Under the pieces are notes generated by a model that ran no database searches, was not told where the DNA came from, and worked only from the letters and a program-made list of their open reading frames with translations. The translations under genes and the position numbers were made by a program. A stretch of 64,000 nt of DNA from Helianthus annuus (lineage: Eukaryota > Streptophyta > Magnoliopsida > Asterales > Asteraceae), in contig NC_035445.2 in assembly GCF_002127325.2 (NCBI RefSeq), positions 80,832,601-80,896,600 of the forward strand, read 5' to 3'. Shown piece after piece: positions 18,461 to 33,706 of this stretch (the stretch's first letter is position 1; each line of letters starts with the position of its first letter).

Positions 18461-20032
18461 TCAATCCTTCGCTGCACCATCACCACCAGTTCCACTTGCC
18501 TCTCCAGCATGATCCTTGCCAGCCTCTCCATCATCATCAAGCTCTGCCAGCCTCGCCTTCCAACCCTCTACATCCCATGTGCTTTTGTCGAAGGCAGGAT
18601 CCTGAGCCTCCATAGCCATCTGCAGCTGGATCTTATACATGGTTATTGCAGCAGAGACCTTGGCCTCCTGGGTGATCTCATGCTTCTCATAATCAAAATT
18701 GATCAGCATTTTGGCAGCATCATCCTTGGTGGCCCGGAGCTCCTTCTCAAGATCAGCAATCTTAAGATCCTTCAGCACACTCATTTGTTGGAGGTCAGCG
18801 ATTTGGCGGTCTTGATCCTCGACGTGGCCAACATAAGTCTCTATCTCAGCAAATTTCTGCGAGTAAAACAAGGCATAACATCAGAAACAAGTGATCCTTA
18901 AAACTGTCAGGATAACAAACAGGGGCAATGATCCATACCTCATTGAAGTAGTCCAGGAACTGTTGGCGGAGCAGGGGCAGACCTTGTAAATCCTCAGAGG
19001 CCTTTCTCTTCTTTCCTTTACCCCTGATAGGTGCTTTAGGGGCTGAAGTAGTTGGGCTAGCAGCAGGAGTCTTCTTCCTTGAGGATTTGACATTTGTAAG
19101 ATCATCGATGCCAAACTTTGAAGCAGACTTAGAGGATTTCCCAGCACCTACACAACCAAAATAAGATAAGTATTCTAATTAAACTTAAAAATCCTACATA
19201 GAATTACTTTTCAAATGAGGATACTTACTTGACATTGTGATAGAGGCAGAGGATACTTCTTGAGAATCCTAGATGGCAACCTGAAAAGTTCTTATCTCCG
19301 GATCAAGCTTCCTAAAGGCCAAGAGTCTCTCTTTTGCAGCAGGAGTCAACCTAAGATGAGCAACGGATATAGCTGCACAATAAACAAGAAAATATTAGTG
19401 ATCCTTATCTTAAGGAACAAGTTCTATGGTGATCCTTCCAGGATCCTCTATCCTACCATGGGTAGCCCACTCCTTGGGCAAATCCTTCCCATTAGGGATG
19501 GAATCTCTTCTAACAAAAAAGAATCGTCGCTTCCAGTTCGTGTCATTTTTGGTCACTTTGAAAACAGGGTGATCCTCTCCAGCTTTTCGCTTGAACAAAT
19601 ATCGGTGGGATCCAAAAGTTGTAAGATCATACATCTCACCCAACTCCGCCATACCAAGGTCGATCCCCTCTTGCTCAATGATCCTTTCAAGGGTGTATAA
19701 CACCCTCCAGATCATCGGCATAGCCTGGATATAGCAGATGCCGGTAAGGGAGAAAAAAGATTGGGTGAATTGAGGAAAAGGATACGAATATCCTATCAAG
19801 AAAGGAGTGACCGGGAAAGCTACCCAAGTCTCAGAGATAAAATCACTCAAAGCGGTAGGACTAAAAGACTTGAAAAGGGTTTCCGCCGGGAAACAACGAC
19901 AGATTTTATCGATTTGAGGGTCGGTGAAGCAACACCTCTCGGAGGGGGAATCTTTGATGATCCCTTGACCCTTTAACCCTTTAAGGGGTTGTTCTTATTA
20001 GGATCCTTGCAGGGGGAGTTCCGGAGCAACAT
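18461..20032 (-). pseudogene. Copy D antisense gene, frameshift and stop
   Basis: Reads from ATG at 20032. Near 19965-19985 a short duplication of the CCCTTTAA string breaks the frame of exon 1; the rest of exon 1 is open to about 19457. In exon 2 a glutamine codon is TAG (about 19269-19271). Exon 4 (to 18461) keeps the coiled coil and part of the acidic tail. TATA box at 20176-20183; one of the two AACGGCTA sites is degraded to AACGGATA. Confidence 0.78.
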
Positions 20033-20339
20033 CTTTTACAGAAGAATAGAAGAAGAAGAAGAAAAACAGAGCAAGAGAGAAGAAGATGAAAAGGAGAATA
20101 CCTGGTTGATCTTCTGAATACGGTTATAAAGCGAGTTGGTTTGAATTTAAATGCATTCGATCCTATCCCTATTTCTATTTATAATCATGATTGTGCAGGG
20201 CTGTCAACTCCATGACGTCAGACCGCAACGGATAGTTCCACCTTAACGGCTATATATCCGTTGAGTTAGTTATAGATAAGATTCAGCAAAATATAACTCG
20301 TTTATATTACATAAATACTCCTTATATTTTGGGGGCAAT

Positions 20340-21070
20340 TGTTAGGGCTGGATTTTTATGACCTATGATCCTTACATGTGATCCTAACATGTGATCCTAA
20401 CAAGTGATCCTTGTTTCTTTGGCAGATAGTGATCCTCAGAGGAGCTCCAGGATCAGGATCACGGATCATTCCAAGGATCCTCATACAAACGACTGTTCTC
20501 TTTGGACTTAATATTATCTTGCAAGAATTACGAGTTGGATCCGGTCTTAGCAACGTAAACAAGAAATCTATTACGCTAATCTCGCACATGCATAATCAAA
20601 GATGGACGTTACGACAAATATGGAAACTCAGCACAATTCAAGGGCGATTATTTAGGCTAAATTTACTTCTATTTCTAAAGGGGTAACGAGCTAGTAGTTA
20701 GGTGATTTGCCTAAAATAGAACCACACACACTTGTATAAATGGCACTCTTGAACATGCGCAAGACGACACACATTTCTCACACGCTTTAGCATACGATAC
20801 TATAGTGATCCTTGTACCTAGCTCGTTACCATCCGAAGTTGTAACCATTATTTGTTATATTGAAGTTTGGTGATCGGTAGTTTCCATCACCCGAGGTTTT
20901 TTATGCCGGAGATCATTCATTGATCAAGGGCTTTTTCCTCGTATAAATCCTTGTGTCACTTGTGCATTTTACATTTAAGTGATCCTTCACTTTGTTCATC
21001 ATACCAAGCATCATTCCCCGTTTACATAAAGTTTGGTTGCATTATCTTTAAGTGATTTTTGACCAAAACA
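20340..21070 (+). repeat. Copy D 3' LTR
   Basis: 731 bp, TGTTAGGG to CAAAACA, preceded by the usual TTTTGGGGGCAAT. More diverged from the A, C and F LTRs than these are from each other, as expected for an older host of nested copies. Confidence 0.92.
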
Positions 21071-21690
21071 GTAAGATTGCTGATCTTCAACAGGTTGTAG
21101 TGCAAAAGGATCTCAAGATTGCTGATCTTCAGAAGGATCTCCAGAATGCCAGAAACGAGACGGCCTAGGTGTTGATCAACTTTGACAACGAGAGGCATGA
21201 GATCACCGAGGATGCCAAGGTCTCCGCCGCCATAGCAATGTACAAGACCAAGCTGCAAATGGCCCTGGAAGCTCTGGATCCTGCTTTTGACAAGAGCACC
21301 TGGGATGTGGAGGGCTGGAAGGCAAGGCTGGCTGAACTGGAGGATGAAGAAGAGGCTGAAGAGATCCTGACCGTTGAGGCTGGAGGCAAGGGTGAAGGTG
21401 GTGAAGCAAGTGGAGCCGGAGGTAGTGATGCAGTGAAGGTCTAGGCTGCATGATTGGGCGATGATGGAAACTTCTAGACATAGCCGGAGCCCAATTTTTT
21501 TTTGTTTGATGGTAGTTTGTTGAACAATTTAATGGTTTGTACTGAACAATAGTTTTTAGGATTAAGGATCTAGGATCCTTCAGACAATAGGCAGGATTGC
21601 AAATGGTGGAGGGATCCTCTGTTTGGGGGATGAAGCCATTGTGATCCTGCCGCCTTTATATTCCTGCACTACTTTGAACCTATTATCATG
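21071..21690 (-). mobile_element. Copy E, piece 1 (minus-strand element: antisense-gene end and 3' region)
   Basis: Sequence follows E's internal region read on the minus strand: aORF exon 4 on + and its downstream part. It breaks off at TCATG (21686-21690), the left TSD of copy C, and resumes after C at 32161. Confidence 0.85.
21076..21444 (+). pseudogene. Copy E antisense gene, exon 4 remnant
   Basis: Homologous to the coiled-coil and acidic C-terminal exon of the family's aORF (AFDKSTWDVEGWKARLAELE). Interrupted upstream by copy D at GTAAG. An in-frame TAG at 21166-21168 stands where the other copies have a coding triplet. The rest of the gene should lie upstream of the window. Confidence 0.8.
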
Positions 21691-22418
21691 TGTTAGGGCT
21701 AGATTTTTATTATAGGTGATCCTTACATGTGATCCTAACCAGTGATCCTTGTTTCTTTGGCAGACAGTGATCCTCAGCAGGACTTCAGGATCAGGATCAT
21801 GGGACATTATAGGATCCTCATACTAATGATCATCTTCGCTTAATGCAATGTTATTTTTGCAGGAATATCTAGCAGGATACGCTCTAAGCAACATGATCAA
21901 GGGACGCGTCTTCACAATTATGGCAAGAGCTTAATCGAAGATAGGCGTTGCACAGGATATGGAAACATGGCTTGATTTATGGGCGGCAATTTAGGCTAGA
22001 TTGTCTTTTATTTCTAAAGGGGTAATGAGCTGATAATTAGTCCTTTTACCTAAAATAGGTCACCTACACTTGTATAAATACCACTCTCCATCATTTGGAA
22101 GAGGACACACGACATACAACACAACTCTCACACACTTAGACACTCGAAACAATAGTGATCCTTGTACTCAGCTCATTATCATCCAAAGTTGTAACTATAT
22201 TTTTCTCATATTGAAGTTGGTGATCGGTAGTTGCCATCACCCGAGGTTTTTTATGCCGGAGATCATACATTGATCAAGGGCTTTTTCCTCGTATAAATCA
22301 TTGTGTCTTTGCATCTTTATCACAGAAGTGATCCTTTACTTTCATAATTAACCAAGCATCATACCCCGTTTACATAAAGTTTGGTTACATTATCCTTGTG
22401 TGATTTTTGACCAAAACA
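21691..22418 (+). repeat. Copy C 5' LTR
   Basis: 728 bp, TGTTAGGG to AAAACA. A TATAAATA at 22073-22080 marks the likely sense promoter. Seven GATC strings occur in the first 120 bp. Confidence 0.96.
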
Positions 22419-22421
22419 GTT

Positions 22422-22439
22422 TGGCGCCCACCGTGGGGC
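22422..22439 (+). other. Primer binding site of copy C
   Basis: Same 18-mer as in copy A, three bases after the LTR end. Confidence 0.8.
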
Positions 22440-22495
22440 AATTGGTGCTTCATTCATAAGAAAATCTTTTGTTCGAAATCATTTCAAAGAGTTAC

Positions 22496-25030
22496 ATGGC
22501 TTCATCATTGAAGAACACGTCCACGGCGATGTCTGCAGTCACCTCATCACAGACCACTTTGCCTCCTCCACCGGCAGGATCTCAGAAAAATACTGAGAAG
22601 AGATCAACTCCCACTTTCTCTAAACCTCTATCTTCTTCTACTATGAATTCTTCTATTCCCAGTACTAGTGATGTATTTGCTTTAATTTTGCAAATGAAGG
22701 ATCGTATGCAGCGGCAGGATGAGACTAATGACAGGATCCTCAGGGAAATTGGAGACCTCAAAAGACAAAAGAAAGCGGCAGAGGATCATTCCCCACTGAT
22801 GCCCAAATCCTTGAGCTTCGATACTCCAATGATCACTTCCCAGCCATCAGGGATCCCGGACGTGCAAATCATAGGGGAGTCAAGAGGATCACATCTCAAG
22901 TCGGCAGCAATGACTCAGACATCAGGCTCACATTTTCAGCCAGTAGGATCCTATCCTCAGTCATGGGATCCTTCATGAATTCAGGAGCCTATCCGGGGGC
23001 ACAGTAGTTTCAAGGATCCTACCTTGTTCCAGGATCATTCCAGGGCCAAGGATCCTCCTTTGTTCCAGGATCATCCCAGACACCAGGATCCTTCCAGATA
23101 CCAGGATCCCTAAAAAGTTTGCAAACAGGAAGTCTAGATGTCCATCAAGGGGACTTCATTCCAATGCAGACCATTGCTTCCACTGGTCCCTCCGTTGTTC
23201 CAGAATCCCAGCAATATGGGTTCCCTAACTTGAACCCAATGGGAGGTAACACTTTAAATAATTATCCTACCACTAACCATGGATTCATGCAGGATACAGG
23301 TACCAATCATGCTATGGCCAGGGAGTTGCAGAAGCTAAAAGAGATGATCTCAAGTGTTCCAGGGGTAGTCAAGCCTATCCCAGAGATTGCAGATGGGAGC
23401 CACAAAGTATCTCGCTTTGCACCACCAATTTGTGATGCAGAGGTACCCAAAAGGTTCCATATCCCTACCATGAAGCTGTATGATGGCACAACGGATCCAG
23501 AGGAGCATATAGCACAATACAGGGAGAGGATGGAGATCAATCCTATCCCAGAAAAGTTGAAGGAAGCATGCCTATGTAAAGGATTTGGATCTACTCTTAC
23601 TGGATCAGCTCTTAAGTGGCTGCTAAGTCTTCCCCCCTACTCTATTACTTCATTTGCTAATTTAGTTAATTTATTCAATAACCAATTCTCTTGTAGCAGA
23701 AAATTTGAAAAATTAACTAGTGATTTGTACAGGATAACTCAAAATCATAATGAATCATTAAGGGATTATATAACTAAATTTAGTAAAGAATCCTTGGACA
23801 TTCCCAACTTGGATATGGCTACGGCTGTTGAAGCCTTCAAGATGGGACTGCTTAAGGATTCATTATTCTATGATGATCTTGTTATGACACCATGCAGGAA
23901 TCTAGATGAAGTAAGAACTCGAGCACTCAGGTTCATCCGGCTAGAGGATGACAAGAGGATCCAGGAGAGACAAGTAGGATCCTCAAAACAGGAGAAGCAA
24001 GGATCCTCCTTCAAGAACAACAAATTCAAATCCTACCATAGAAATGAGAACAAGAATGTGCATGCTGTTGACCAAGAAGAGGATGATGAAGAATATCCTC
24101 CAATCTCAGAATATTGTTTTTCCGTTGATAATCATGAACTAATCCTTGCAATGCAGAATCTAGGTAAAAAAGCTAGGTGGCCCAGGAAGAATGATAAACC
24201 ATCCGGGACTAAAGACAAGTCAAAATGGTGTGCATACCATGAGGATTTCGGGCATTTAACTGAAGATTGCATAGCCTTAAGAAAAGAAATTGGATACCTG
24301 CTAAGCAAGGGGCATCTAAAAGAATTATTGGGAAGAAAAAAAGCAAAGGACTCAGGATCCTGAAAGGATCCCCGAAAAAGCTCCAGCACCTCCGGCAAAT
24401 GCACAAGTGATCAACTTTATATCCGGAGGATCAGACATCTGTGGTACATCCTTCTCGGCGGCCAAAAGACATGCAAAAGAATCAAAAATGGATAATGGTG
24501 AAAGGCCTATTAGAACATCAAGTGTCTCAGAAGGGAAGATGATAACATTTGATGAGGATGATCGCATTAACATTCAGGATCCTCACCATGATAGTTTAGT
24601 TATCACTCTCTTTATCTCTAACCATTTTGTCCGCAGGATCCTTATTGATGGAGGGAGCTCAGTGAACATTATCCAGCTTGATGTTCTGAAGAAAATGGGT
24701 ATCCCAGAATCAGACATCACACCGAGATCCTCCGTGCTTGTAGGATTCAGTGGAGAAACGAAGAAAACTCTGGGGGACATCAAACTCCCAATCTACGTGG
24801 AAGGATTACATAATTATCAGAAATTTTGTGTTATTGACTGTTTATCTTGTTGCAACGTTATCCTTGGCAGGCCTTGGATACATGATATGAAAGCAGTCCC
24901 ATCCACCTACCATCAATGTGTGAAGCTCCCTAGCCCATGGGGGATAATCAAGATCGACAGTGATCAGCAGGAGGCTAAGGATTGTTATACCTCATCTATG
25001 AAGCCAACCTCGAAGCCAAGGGAGCAATAG
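22496..25030 (+). pseudogene. Copy C gag-protease, frameshifts and a stop
   Basis: ATG at 22496. The first frame runs to 22978 and breaks where two bases are lost near 22958; CAG to TAG follows near 23008. From 23119 to 24363 the capsid region and the C-H-H-C knuckle are open, until an extra A in the A run at about 24335-24342 shifts the frame. Protease (IDGGSSVNII near 24650) continues to the conserved TAG 25028-25030. Confidence 0.85.
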
Positions 25031-28336
<3,306 letters not shown>

Positions 28337-28846
28337 ACATGATCCTTCATGCATGTGATCCTTACATTGAAGTATCCTTGAAGGATCCCGGTGATATCAG
28401 TGATCCTTACTCTGGTAATATGTTTATCCTAGAAACTATTGCATTTTCTTACTTTTTACCTAAGGATAAGGATCATGTATCCTTCATCCTCTACTCACGA
28501 AACATTTGAGTTATGATAGTTCAGGTATCTTCAGCATATCGTCAAAGATCTTCAAAAGCACCGCAGATCCTTGGGTCCAACCCCAGTTATCCTTGGGATT
28601 ATCCCCAGTTTCCGCCAGCAGCGCACGATGATCCTGATATAGTTCACGTCTTTGGGACCAGTACCCACTTCCGGGGCTGACAACCTCATCGTACTGGCTA
28701 TATTTAGGATCCTACGTATAATGGTAGACGTACCATACATCCGTTCCTAAGGTTTCTAACGTTTTCACGTTAGCTAAGGTTTTGACATTTTCATGTCACT
28801 AAGTTTGGATAGTCGCCAGTAAGGGCCATACTCCAGTTTACATACG

Positions 28847-28938
28847 ATCCTTTGGGCTTGTCCCCAGTTATCCTTTGGGCTTGTCCCTAGTGATCCACCG
28901 GGATCATTCTCAGTTATCCTTTGGGCATGTCCCCAGTT
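28847..28938 (+). repeat. 23-bp tandem repeat, 4 units (copy C)
   Basis: 92 bp, four monomers, including one of the GGGATCATTCTCAGT variant. Confidence 0.9.
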
Positions 28939-29394
28939 ACTAATTTATTTCTTACATTGGCTTAGTCCCAAATTGTGCTTCGTTTTTCAGGATTGTCAAA
29001 GTTAAAACACATAAGGATCCTTAATCCTTATTATTTAGTAAAAACTTATCTACGACTGTCTCGGTTGAAGGTTAGGATCCTAACTTGGATCCTCAGGTAT
29101 GATCCTTGACTATTTTGATTATACTCATTATCCTAACCAACCCTTATACTTTGACAACCAAACCTATGGTCCTTGAACTAAAATACTTTGAATATTTTCA
29201 ATATCAGGATATTTGATCTAGGATCATATCCTAACTTTATTAAATATATTTTCAACTCTTGCCACTTTAAACAAATATACTACAAAAACAACTAAGAAAC
29301 AAGAAGATAAGGATAACAACACAGGATAAGCCAGAAAGATTAAGGTTATATTATTAACAAAAGGATCTTTAACCCTTGCAAAAAGTTGTCAAAA

Positions 29395-29448
29395 TTGCCA
29401 ACCCACGTTTCTACCAGCAAAACGTGGCCCGTCCACATGGGTTGGCAA
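29395..29448 (+). other. Conserved hairpin (copy C)
   Basis: Arms TTGCCAACCC (29395-29404) and GGGTTGGCAA (29439-29448), inner stem as in copy B. Confidence 0.72.
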
Positions 29449-29723
29449 AGGGTGTCCATTGTCTATGCGGTCTTAGCAGGTGCAGGAAAGTAAAAGCAGC
29501 AGGATCACAAAGGCTTCATCCCCCAAACAGAGGATCCCTCCACCTTTTGTAATCCTACCTATTGTTCGAAGGATCCAAGATCCTTTACCCTAAAAACTAT
29601 TGTTCAAAGATTACAGACCAATTGTTCACAAACCATCAACAACCACAAAAAAACCACTACCAATCCTAAAAAATTGGGCTCCGGCCTAGTCTCGAAATAT
29701 CCATCATCGCCCAATCCAGCAGC

Positions 29724-31107
29724 TCACACCTTTGCTGCTCCATCACCACCAGCTTCTCCACCCTGATCCTTCTCAGCATCACCACCTTCCAGCATAGGGA
29801 TCTCCTCATCCTCATCCTCCATCTCCGCCAATCTTGCCTTCCAACCTTCCACGTCCCATGAGCTCTTGTCAAAGGCAGGATCCTGAGCCTCCGCAGCCAT
29901 TTGTAGTTGTATCTTGTACATAGCAGTCGCGGCAGAGACCTTGGCATCCTGGATGATCTCCTGCTTCTCGCCATCCATGTCAACTAGCCTTTGAGCAGCC
30001 TCATCCTTGGTAGCCCGGAGCTCCTTCTCAAGATCGGCTATCTTGAGATCCTTTAACACGCCCATTTGTTGAAGGTCGGCGATTTGGCTCTCCTGATCCT
30101 CGACGTGGCCAAGGGGCTGAAGCGGAGGGACTGGCAGCAGAAGTCTTTCTCCTCGGAGACTTGACGTTGGTGAGATCATCTATCCCAAACTTGGAGGCAG
30201 ACTTGGCAGATTTGGCAGACTTCCCAACACCTACACAATCAAAACAAGATAAGTTCCCTTACTAATTAAACAATCTAGCATATAACTTACTTTTTAACAA
30301 GGATACTTACTTGACATAGTGGCAGATGCGGAGGATACTTCCTGTGAATCTTGGACGGTGACTTGGAAACTTCTGACCTCAGGATTGAGCTTTTTAAAAG
30401 CTAAGACTCTTTCTCTTGCAGCAGGGGTTAACTTAAGATAAGCAATGGATATAGCTGCACAAAAAATAAAAAAGACGTTAGTGATCCTCATCATATGAGA
30501 TAAGTCTGATAGTGATCCTTCCAGGATCCTCTACCCTACCATGAGTGGCCCATTCCTTGGGCAGATCCTTCCCATCTGGGATGGAATCCCTTCTAACAAA
30601 GAAAAAGCGACGCTTCCAGTTTGTGTCATTCTTAGTAACCTTGAAGACAGGGTGATCCTCCCCAGCTTTCCGTTTTAGCAGATATCGGCAAGAACCAAAC
30701 GTGGTAAGATCATAAAGTGCAGCCAACTCTGCCATCCCCAAATCAATTCCTTTCTGCTCGATGATCCTCTCGAAGGTATACAGGACCCTCCAGATCATCG
30801 GCATGGCTTGGATATAGGAGATGCCGGTTAAGGAAAAGAAAGATTGGGTGAAGGATGGAAAAGGATACGAGTACCCTATGGTAAACGGAGTAGCAGGAAA
30901 AGCCACCCAGACGTCTGAAACAAAGTCGCTCAAAGCGGTAGGTGTGAAGGATTTGAAAACTGCGTTCGCCGGAAAGCAATGACGAATTCTGTCTACGTGA
31001 GCGTCAGTAAAGCAACACCTCTCCGTAGGAGAATCCTTGATGATCCCTTGGCTTTTTAGGGGACTACTCTTCTTGGAATCCTTGTGTGGAGAATTCCGGA
31101 GCAACAT
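29724..31107 (-). pseudogene. Copy C antisense gene, exon 3 fused to exon 4 by a deletion
   Basis: Exon 1 31107-30540 and exon 2 30454-30311 are intact with their splice sites; exon 3 starts at 30230. Near 30113 exon 3 (ending in the SASAP stretch) is joined directly to exon 4 (starting LGHVEDQ), removing the basic stretch, intron 3 and the start of exon 4, and shifting the frame. The coiled-coil part remains open to 29724. TATA box at 31268-31275. Confidence 0.8.
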
Positions 31108-31267
31108 GCTTGTGACGGAACAGAAACAGAATAAAAGCAGAAAAAACAGAGCAAAGAGAAGGAAGAAAGGAAAGAGAGAAGAAGAGGATACCTGATCAGT
31201 CTTCGGTAGCGATTATAAAGGGAAGATATCTCGAATTTAAATGCAGAGTGATCCTAACCCTATCTCC

Positions 31268-31345
31268 TATTTATAATCATGATTTGCAGGGATTGTCACA
31301 TCCATGACGTAATGATCGCAACGGCTAGTTCAATATTAACGGCTA
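31268..31345 (-). promoter_or_regulatory. Promoter of the copy C antisense gene
   Basis: TATAAATA (minus) 31268-31275; TGACGTAA (+) 31305-31312; AACGGCTA (+) 31320-31327 and 31338-31345, again 18 bp apart. Confidence 0.62.
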
Positions 31346-31432
31346 GTTATTCGGAGTTGTCCGTTGGAGATCAGATCAAAACAAAATACAACTCGTCAAT
31401 TTACAATAAACTCCTTATATTTTGGGGGCAAT

Positions 31433-32160
31433 TGTTAGGGCTGGATTTTTATTATAGGTGATCCTTACACGTGATCCTAACCAGTGATCCTTGTTTCTTT
31501 GGTAGACAGTGATCCTCAGCAGGACTTCAGGATCAGGATCATGGGACATTATAGGATCCTCATACTAATGATCATCTTCGCTTAATGCAATGTTATTTTT
31601 GCAGGAATATCTAGCAGGATACGCTCTAAGCAACATGATCAAGGGACGCGTCTTCACAATTATGGCAAGAGCTTAATCGAAGATAGGCGTTGCACAGGAT
31701 ATGGAAACATGGCTTGATTTATGGGCGGCAATTTAGGCTAGATTGTCTTTTATTTCTAAAGGGGTAATGAGCTGATAATTAGTCCTTTTACCTAAAATAG
31801 GTCACCTACACTTGTATAAATACCACTCTCCATCATTTGGAAGAGGACACACGACATACAACACAACTCTCACACACTTAGACACTCGAAACAATAGTGA
31901 TCCTTGTACTCAGCTCATTATCATCCAAAGTTGTAACTATGTTTTTCTCATATTGAAGTTGGTGATCGGTAGTTGCCATCACCCGAGGTTTTTTATGCCG
32001 GAGATCATACATTGATCAAGGGCTTTTTCCTCGTATAAATCATTGTGTCTTTGCATCTTTATCACAGAAGTGATCCTTTACTTTCATAATTAACCAAGCA
32101 TCATACCCCGTTTACATAAAGTTTGGTTACATTATCCTTGTGTGATTTTTGACCAAAACA
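31433..32160 (+). repeat. Copy C 3' LTR
   Basis: 728 bp, four transitions from the 5' LTR; followed by the TSD TCATG. Confidence 0.96.
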
Positions 32161-32209
32161 TCATGGACACTCTTTACCTACCCCAGCGGACGGGCCACGT
32201 ATTGCTGGT
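32161..32209 (-). mobile_element. Copy E, piece 2 (hairpin arm)
   Basis: 49 bp between copy C and the solo LTR S. Contains TTACCTACCC (32174-32183), one arm of E's conserved hairpin, and ends with CTGGT (32205-32209), the left TSD of S. Confidence 0.85.
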
Positions 32210-32805
32210 TGTAACAACTCTCAATAAATTAATACTTAGTATGATAATTATCCAATAAGGAAACCCTAATTGAGACACCCAAGTGATTCTGCATAAACCC
32301 TAAAAAATTCCAGAACAATCGGAATCAGGATCAAGGCCCCTAAAACTCAAAGGGGGTAAACCCTAGCTAACGATTATCAACATAAAACGTTGTTTAATTC
32401 TTATTGGTCAAAATCATCAAGTCAGCAAGGCTAGTCCCGAACCTAGGCAGCCTATAAATAGAGTGCTTCCCTTATGGACCGTAAGGGATATGGCTTACGG
32501 TCCGTAAGCCTGCCAAATTTCGTGTATAAATAGCAGACATTGGCATTCGATTTCTGCTGTTCAAACGACGTTCAATTTCTCAATTGACATCGAGTTATTC
32601 ACTGTACAACACACAAATCACTAATTAGTGTAGCGGGGTACTGCTACGATGCCGGGTATTAACTCGATCGCTGTTCAATTCTTTTCTTTCTGTCAGCTTT
32701 TATTTTTGTAAATAATAGCTCGGGATTTTACCCTCTAAATCCCTAAACTCTGCTCGTTATCAGGGTAATAACTCTAATTGCTGCTACGATTCAATCTCCG
32801 ATCGA

Positions 32806-32965
32806 CTGAAACTATCCGACGGGATGTTTAAGTGCTATCCTTTGTCATTAGTCGTGATTCCGACAGGATGTTTGAGTGTCGCCCGAACTCGGGCTATACT
32901 CTGTCATTCGTTGAATCCGCTGGATGTTTAAGTATCGCACTTTGTCATTCGTTGTGAGGGTTTCT
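32806..32965 (+). repeat. Degenerate tandem repeat inside solo LTR S, about 3 units
   Basis: Three blocks built on GGATGTTTRAGT...TTTGTCATT(A/C)GTYG, about 50-60 bp each. Confidence 0.65.
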
Positions 32966-33593
32966 ATCTCGTGATTATCGTTAAAGTTGAATTGAGTTAA
33001 TACACTAATACGAGTTCTTGTGTCTAGAAATTAGAACTCATAATCAGGAAGCTATTAAACTAGTATATCAAACTTAGCTATTAAGATAATTTAGTAGATT
33101 AGAAAACTTAATAGCTACGACAACTTAACAGGAAAGGAAACTTAGTAAACTAAGTAAGTTAATTAGTCAGCTAGTCACGTTATTTAATTAATCGGCTAAA
33201 TAAATTACTTGATTAAACCATTAGGATTAATTAATCGGTTACGTAAGATTAATTAACCACTTAATCAAGATTAATTAAGTTAATCAAGATTAATTAAGCA
33301 AGATTTATTAAGTTAAGTAAGTTATTTAGTTAAATGGTTAAGTAAACTTAATGGTTAAGTAAAACTTAATAGTTAAGGAAACTTAATAGTTAAGAAAAAC
33401 TAAATAAATAAAAGGAAAACTTAATAATTAAGAAATCTTCCTAGCTAAGAAAGGCATACTCCTTACCTATAAATAGGAGCCTAGGATTTCATTTCTTCCT
33501 TGCTCATTTCTTCTATTCTTCTCTCTATACGTTGGTGTTCTAACCAATAATCACCAAAGCGAGGTTCTGTCCGATTGATTCAGGAATCAACTA

Positions 33594-33706
33594 ATGGATG
33601 CCAAAGTGTTGTACTTTGTGAATTTCGGTAAACGGAATCCAAAGTGTTATACTTTGTGAGTTCGTTAAACAGATGCCAAAGTACTATACTTTGTGAATTC
33701 TGTTAA
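33594..33706 (+). repeat. Degenerate tandem repeat inside solo LTR S, about 3 units
   Basis: Three units of about 40 bp around CCAAAGTGTTRTACTTTGTGA; the AAAGTRTTATACTTT part is itself nearly palindromic. Confidence 0.65.

Larger units (their letters stand above)
18195..21070 (+). mobile_element. Copy D: Tat-like element, right end only
   Basis: Starts at GGTTG inside the right arm of the conserved hairpin, where B inserted. Holds a broken aORF and the 3' LTR 20340-21070. GTAAG after the LTR is the expected TSD in E's aORF exon 4. The left part, with the matching TSD copies, should lie upstream of the window. Confidence 0.85.
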
